NCBI GenBank assembly: GCA_900696645.1
Contig: CAADGV010000042.1
Coordinates: 62,001-126,000 of the forward strand
Reading direction: 5' to 3'
Source of the DNA: an uncultured Chlorobiota bacterium
GTDB taxonomy: Bacteria > Bacteroidota > Ignavibacteria > UBA10030 > UBA6906
Length of the DNA: 64,000 bases
The position numbers and the translations under genes were made by a program. Position 1 is the first letter of the stretch, and each line of letters begins with the position of its first letter. Under the pieces are notes generated by a model. The model saw only the letters and a list, made by a program, of their open reading frames with translations, ran no database searches and was not told where the DNA came from. This document shows, one piece after another, positions 61,262-64,000 of the stretch.

Positions 61262-62218
61262 CTAGAAGACACTCACCCTTACGTATCGCCCCGGATTCTG
61301 CTTGAAATCCATCAGCAGGGAATCGAGCGAAAGAATACTACGATCAATATGCCGGTACAAATCGTCATCGTTCGTCAGCTTGCCGAGACTGTTCGACGTG
61401 TCGTTGAGGCGTGAGAAGAGGGAATCGGAGCGGCGAATGACCGAGCTGAGATTGTTGTAGAACGACTCATCAACGATGAGTTTGCCGAGAGTTCCTTTTC
61501 CTTCTTTGAGAGAAGACGTGACATCAGAGAGGTTTGTGATAAGCGAAGAGACATGTCCCGCCATTTGTTTGTCGTTGATGAGCCGGGCGGCGAGGCCGTC
61601 GCCGCTTGTTAGTTGTTTCGTCATCGCCTCCACGTTGGCGGCGGTTTTGAGAAGCTTGTCATTCAGTTCGGTGGAAGTAATCAGCCTGCCGATGGTTCCT
61701 TCCCCTTTGCTGATTTTTTGTGAGATCACTTGAATCGTATCCATCGTCTGAATCGCCGAAGCGATCAAGTCTTCCAGTCCCGGCTCGGCAACTACGTCGA
61801 GGAACCCGCCTTCCGGCAGCATTTCTTTCGATTGGCCGAGCGTGATATCGACAAACTTGTCACCCAAAACCCCGAGCGCTTTGATCGTCGCTTTTGAATC
61901 ACTCGTAATCAACCGGAAATAGTCCCGCGTAATGTCGAGCGTGACAAGAACGCCGGTTGTATCATTGCGTGTGGAGAAATCCATGCTTTTTACAACGCCG
62001 ATCTTCTTTCCGGAAACGGCAACCATGTTGCCTTCCGACAATCCCTTGATGCTGGAGATGAAGAGATGCGCCGTATCGTGGCGCGTGAGGATGTTTGTGT
62101 TTTTGCCAATGATGAGGCCGAGGATTCCCGCGAGAATCAATCCAGCAACGAAAAGAAGTCCCGTGCGCAAATTCCGCCAGCCGATACCGCCAGTGGGTGA
62201 TGTGTTGATTTTAGCCAT
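61262..62218 (-). CDS. mlaD: MlaD/MCE-domain lipid transport protein
   Basis: A 318-residue protein anchored by one N-terminal helix (GLLFVAGLILAGILGLIIG) with an MCE domain: ISSIKGLSEGNMVAVSGKKIGVVKSMDF, then ALGVLGDKFVDITLG. A long helical C-terminal part with LTSTELNDKL-type repeats follows. Binds phospholipid in the periplasm for the ATP-driven complex encoded next to it. Last gene of the mlaE-mlaF-mlaD operon. Confidence 0.92.
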   Translation of the reverse strand: MAKINTSPTGGIGWRNLRTGLLFVAGLILAGILGLIIGKNTNILTRHDTAHLFISSIKGLSEGNMVAVSGKKIGVVKSMDFSTRNDTTGVLVTLDITRDYFRLITSDSKATIKALGVLGDKFVDITLGQSKEMLPEGGFLDVVAEPGLEDLIASAIQTMDTIQVISQKISKGEGTIGRLITSTELNDKLLKTAANVEAMTKQLTSGDGLAARLINDKQMAGHVSSLITNLSDVTSSLKEGKGTLGKLIVDESFYNNLSSVIRRSDSLFSRLNDTSNSLGKLTNDDDLYRHIDRSILSLDSLLMDFKQNPGRYVRVSVF

Positions 62219-62273
62219 TGAATCAGTCTATGAAGTTGAAAGTCTGTTTAGTCTCGAGTCTGTTAGCATTGTG

Positions 62274-63005
62274 CTATAACTCCTCTGGATCGAGCAAGAA
62301 GGACTGAACAAACGGGTGATCGCATTCCTGCATCTTGTTCGGCTCATCGTGAAAAATGATTTCTCCGTGATAAAGAATTAGCACATCGTCGGCAATGCTG
62401 AACACATCGTTAATGATGTGCGTTACCATGACGGCACCGAGGCCTTTTTCTTTCTTGAGCTGTCCGATGAACGCGAGAATCTTGTTTGAACTGACCGGAT
62501 CGAGTCCTGCAGTCGGCTCATCGAACAATATCATCTCCGGTTCAAATATCAGCGCCCGCCCGATGGCAACACGCTTGCGCATGCCGCCCGAAAGACTGTC
62601 CGGCAACTGATGCGCGTGAGTTTCGAGTCCGGCAAATTTCAGTTGCTCATCCACGCGGCGGGCGATTTCGTGTTCGGGCAGATTGAGATTCTCACGAAGA
62701 AAGAATCCCATGTTCTCGCTGACCGTCATCGAATCGAACAAGGCGTTCCCCTGAAAGACGATTCCCATCTTCTTCCGAATCGGGAACAGTTCTTCTTCGC
62801 TGAACTTGCTGATTTCAATCCCGTCAACAAAAATTTCCCCGTACGTCGGTTGAATCAGTCCGAGCATCAATCTGATAATCGTGCTTTTCCCCGAGCCGGA
62901 GGGTCCGAGAATTGCCGTGATCTTTCCGTCAGGAATATGCATCGAGATTTCCTTGAGGACTTCACGGCCCGAGTAGTAGAGATGTACGTCTTTGAATTCA
63001 ATCAT
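62274..63005 (-). CDS. mlaF: ABC transporter ATPase, MlaF-like
   Basis: A 243-residue ATPase: Walker A GPSGSGKST, Q loop, signature LSGGMRKRVAIGRAL, Walker B ILFDEPTAGLDP, and switch His in VMVTHIIND. Start placed at 63005 (MIEFKDVHLYY); ten codons upstream are encoded by the CAAATTCC-type repeat and give an artificial MEFGNWNF extension. The LSGGM(R/K)KRV variant is typical of MCE-associated ATPases. Confidence 0.95.
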   Translation of the reverse strand: MIEFKDVHLYYSGREVLKEISMHIPDGKITAILGPSGSGKSTIIRLMLGLIQPTYGEIFVDGIEISKFSEEELFPIRKKMGIVFQGNALFDSMTVSENMGFFLRENLNLPEHEIARRVDEQLKFAGLETHAHQLPDSLSGGMRKRVAIGRALIFEPEMILFDEPTAGLDPVSSNKILAFIGQLKKEKGLGAVMVTHIINDVFSIADDVLILYHGEIIFHDEPNKMQECDHPFVQSFLLDPEEL

Positions 63006-63011
63006 GTGCAG

Positions 63012-63046
63012 GAAATTCCAATTGCCAAATTCCAAATCCCAAAACT
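63012..63046. repeat. Iterated CAAATTCCAAATCCCAA motif between mlaE and mlaF
   Basis: Same unit type as 2791-2837, lying in the gap between two operon genes. It inflates the mlaF open frame. Confidence 0.5.
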
Positions 63047-63061
63047 ACACACAGGGGTTCA

Positions 63062-63847
63062 TCAGAAGTTCATATTCTCCAATACCAACTTGGAGATGTA
63101 GAAGTTTGCTACCAGCACCAAACCGGATGAAACGACAATGCCTTTGATGGTAGAACGTCCGACGCCCGCTGTTCCGCCCTGCGCCGAAAACCCGTTGAAG
63201 CAACTTACCAGCGTGATAATCACCGCAAACACAAACGGTTTCACCGCCCCGACCACAAAGTCCTTCACGATGAGTTGGTTCAATGCTGAATTCCAATAGA
63301 AGCCCGGATCGATGTGGTGATAGATTTGCGCGACGATGCCCCCACCGACCAATCCGACAAAATCACTCAACGCCGTTAAGGGAAAAAACATCACAAGCGC
63401 TGCAAACAAGCGGGGCATCACAAGTCGTGCAATCGGGTCGGTGCCGAATGCCCGCAGCGCATCGATTTGCTCGGAGATTTGCATCGCGCCAAGTTCGGCG
63501 CCGTTGCGTGCGCCCACACGCGCCGAAAGCATCAGGCCGGTCACAATCGGGCCCATTTCACGAATCACTGAAAGCGCCGTTGTGCGTCCGGTGAGCAGCT
63601 TTGCGCCGAAGCCTTCAAGCTGGTTTCCGACCTCGACCGTCAGCAAACATCCGATGGCAAGTGAACTGACAAAGATGATGGGAATCGACTCCGTGCCGCA
63701 GATGGACATCTGATTGAGAATCTCATTCCAATATCGTCGCGTTGCTTTGAAACTCTTGAATGTGCGTGTGGAAAAGTAGTAGAACTCCTGCATCGTGTGA
63801 ACGAAGTTCTTAAGACGCTCGTTGAGGAACTCGGCATAGTCTCCCAC
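63062..63847 (-). CDS. mlaE: ABC transporter permease, MlaE-like
   Basis: A 261-residue permease with five helices: ESIPIIFVSSLAIGCLLTVEVGNQL (parts), TALSVIREMGPIVTGLMLSARVGARNGAELGAM (parts), and PFVFAVIITLVSCFNGFSAQGGTAGVG. Forms the membrane core of the lipid transporter. GTG at 63847 is the only standard start, without a good ribosome site. AAGGAG at 63880-63885 is 8 nt from an in-frame AUC at 63871, which would add eight residues. First gene of the operon. Confidence 0.93.
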   Translation of the reverse strand: MGDYAEFLNERLKNFVHTMQEFYYFSTRTFKSFKATRRYWNEILNQMSICGTESIPIIFVSSLAIGCLLTVEVGNQLEGFGAKLLTGRTTALSVIREMGPIVTGLMLSARVGARNGAELGAMQISEQIDALRAFGTDPIARLVMPRLFAALVMFFPLTALSDFVGLVGGGIVAQIYHHIDPGFYWNSALNQLIVKDFVVGAVKPFVFAVIITLVSCFNGFSAQGGTAGVGRSTIKGIVVSSGLVLVANFYISKLVLENMNF

Positions 63848-63910
63848 CCAATTCCAAATCTTCAGTACGATGAGAATATCTCCTTGTGGCTTTTCCGGAA
63901 ATCGTGGCCT

Positions 63911-64000
63911 TTAAGATATGGAAAATTGGGATGAGGGAGAAGGGATTTTAACGGTGAAGTGCACGGGCACGTCAGGCTTTATCTCTCCCTCTGCTTCCCT
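63911..64000 (-). CDS. 3' end of an unknown gene entering from the right edge
   Basis: The minus-strand frame is open from the edge to TAA at 63911 and ends EIKPDVPVHFTVKIPSPSS. The VPVHFTVKI strand resembles the last strand of TonB-type C-terminal domains, but 29 residues are too few to identify it. It lies 25 bp before the mlaE ribosome site. Confidence 0.4.
   Translation of the reverse strand, partial: REAEGEIKPDVPVHFTVKIPSPSSQFSIS

Overview
The window is about 64 kb of bacterial chromosome with moderate GC. It most likely comes from the FCB group (Bacteroidota/Chlorobiota, Ignavibacteria-like). The evidence is three large exported proteins ending in type IX secretion (T9SS) sorting domains with the QNYPNPFNPxT signature, an Hc1-like histone, a bacterial deoxyhypusine-synthase homologue, a TonB/TonB-receptor system and Mla-type ABC genes. 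No rRNA, tRNA or CRISPR array was seen. Four promoters of TTGAC(A/T)-16/17-TAAATT/TATTTT/TATATT type are readable, so the housekeeping promoter looks sigma70-like; one TAnnTTTG element is also present.

Layout. 1-4.9 kb: end of gltA, a PAS sensor, butyrate kinase and phosphate butyryltransferase (an ATP-yielding acyl-phosphate pathway), and a SpoIIE-type phosphatase. 4.9-7.8 kb: an M16 peptidase pair, one active and one without the zinc motif. 8.2-15.5 kb: three T9SS cargo proteins, including a BNR-repeat protein and a subtilase, each followed by a strong terminator. 15.6-21.3 kb: an iron locus with a FecA-like receptor, a FeoB-associated Cys-rich peptide, FeoB, two FeoA and a Fur regulator with a 9+9 bp inverted repeat over its promoter; a compact candidate small RNA lies inside it. 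21.3-25.5 kb: remnant of a tailed, possibly Mu-like, prophage with an end-like repeat array, a repressor fragment, a MuF protein with a toxin-like C terminus and a probable immunity gene, tail tube, tail chaperone with a -1 slippery site, and a cut-off tape measure gene.

25.7-33.4 kb: DHS-like protein, Hc1, S21, then a compact 8-oxoguanine repair operon (mutT-mutY-ogg2), a saccharopine-dehydrogenase-like enzyme, YajQ and a cell-wall amidase. 33.5-38.4 kb: a second metal locus made of a DtxR/MntR regulator, a membrane-anchored DtxR-FeoA fusion, a FeoB split into GTPase and permease genes, and a barrel protein. 38.5-49.3 kb: LolA-like protein, POT transporter, a type II restriction-modification pair, GH13 amylase, SirB1-like, TerC, HtpX and small membrane proteins, then a rhomboid. 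49.3-58 kb: HELGH metallopeptidase, sortilin-like BNR protein, GNAT, DEAD-box helicase and TonB. 58.3-61.2 kb: an AT-richer trio (O-methyltransferase, membrane protein, AraC regulator) that may be acquired. 61.3-63.9 kb: MlaD/F/E lipid-transport genes; a partial gene enters at the right edge.

Two iron/manganese-type uptake loci, TonB and the receptor form one functional theme (metal import). The GO repair operon and Fur regulation fit a lifestyle that handles both iron and oxidative damage. Gene starts were moved where a Shine-Dalgarno or family alignment required it. All family assignments are from reading motifs; no database search was run.
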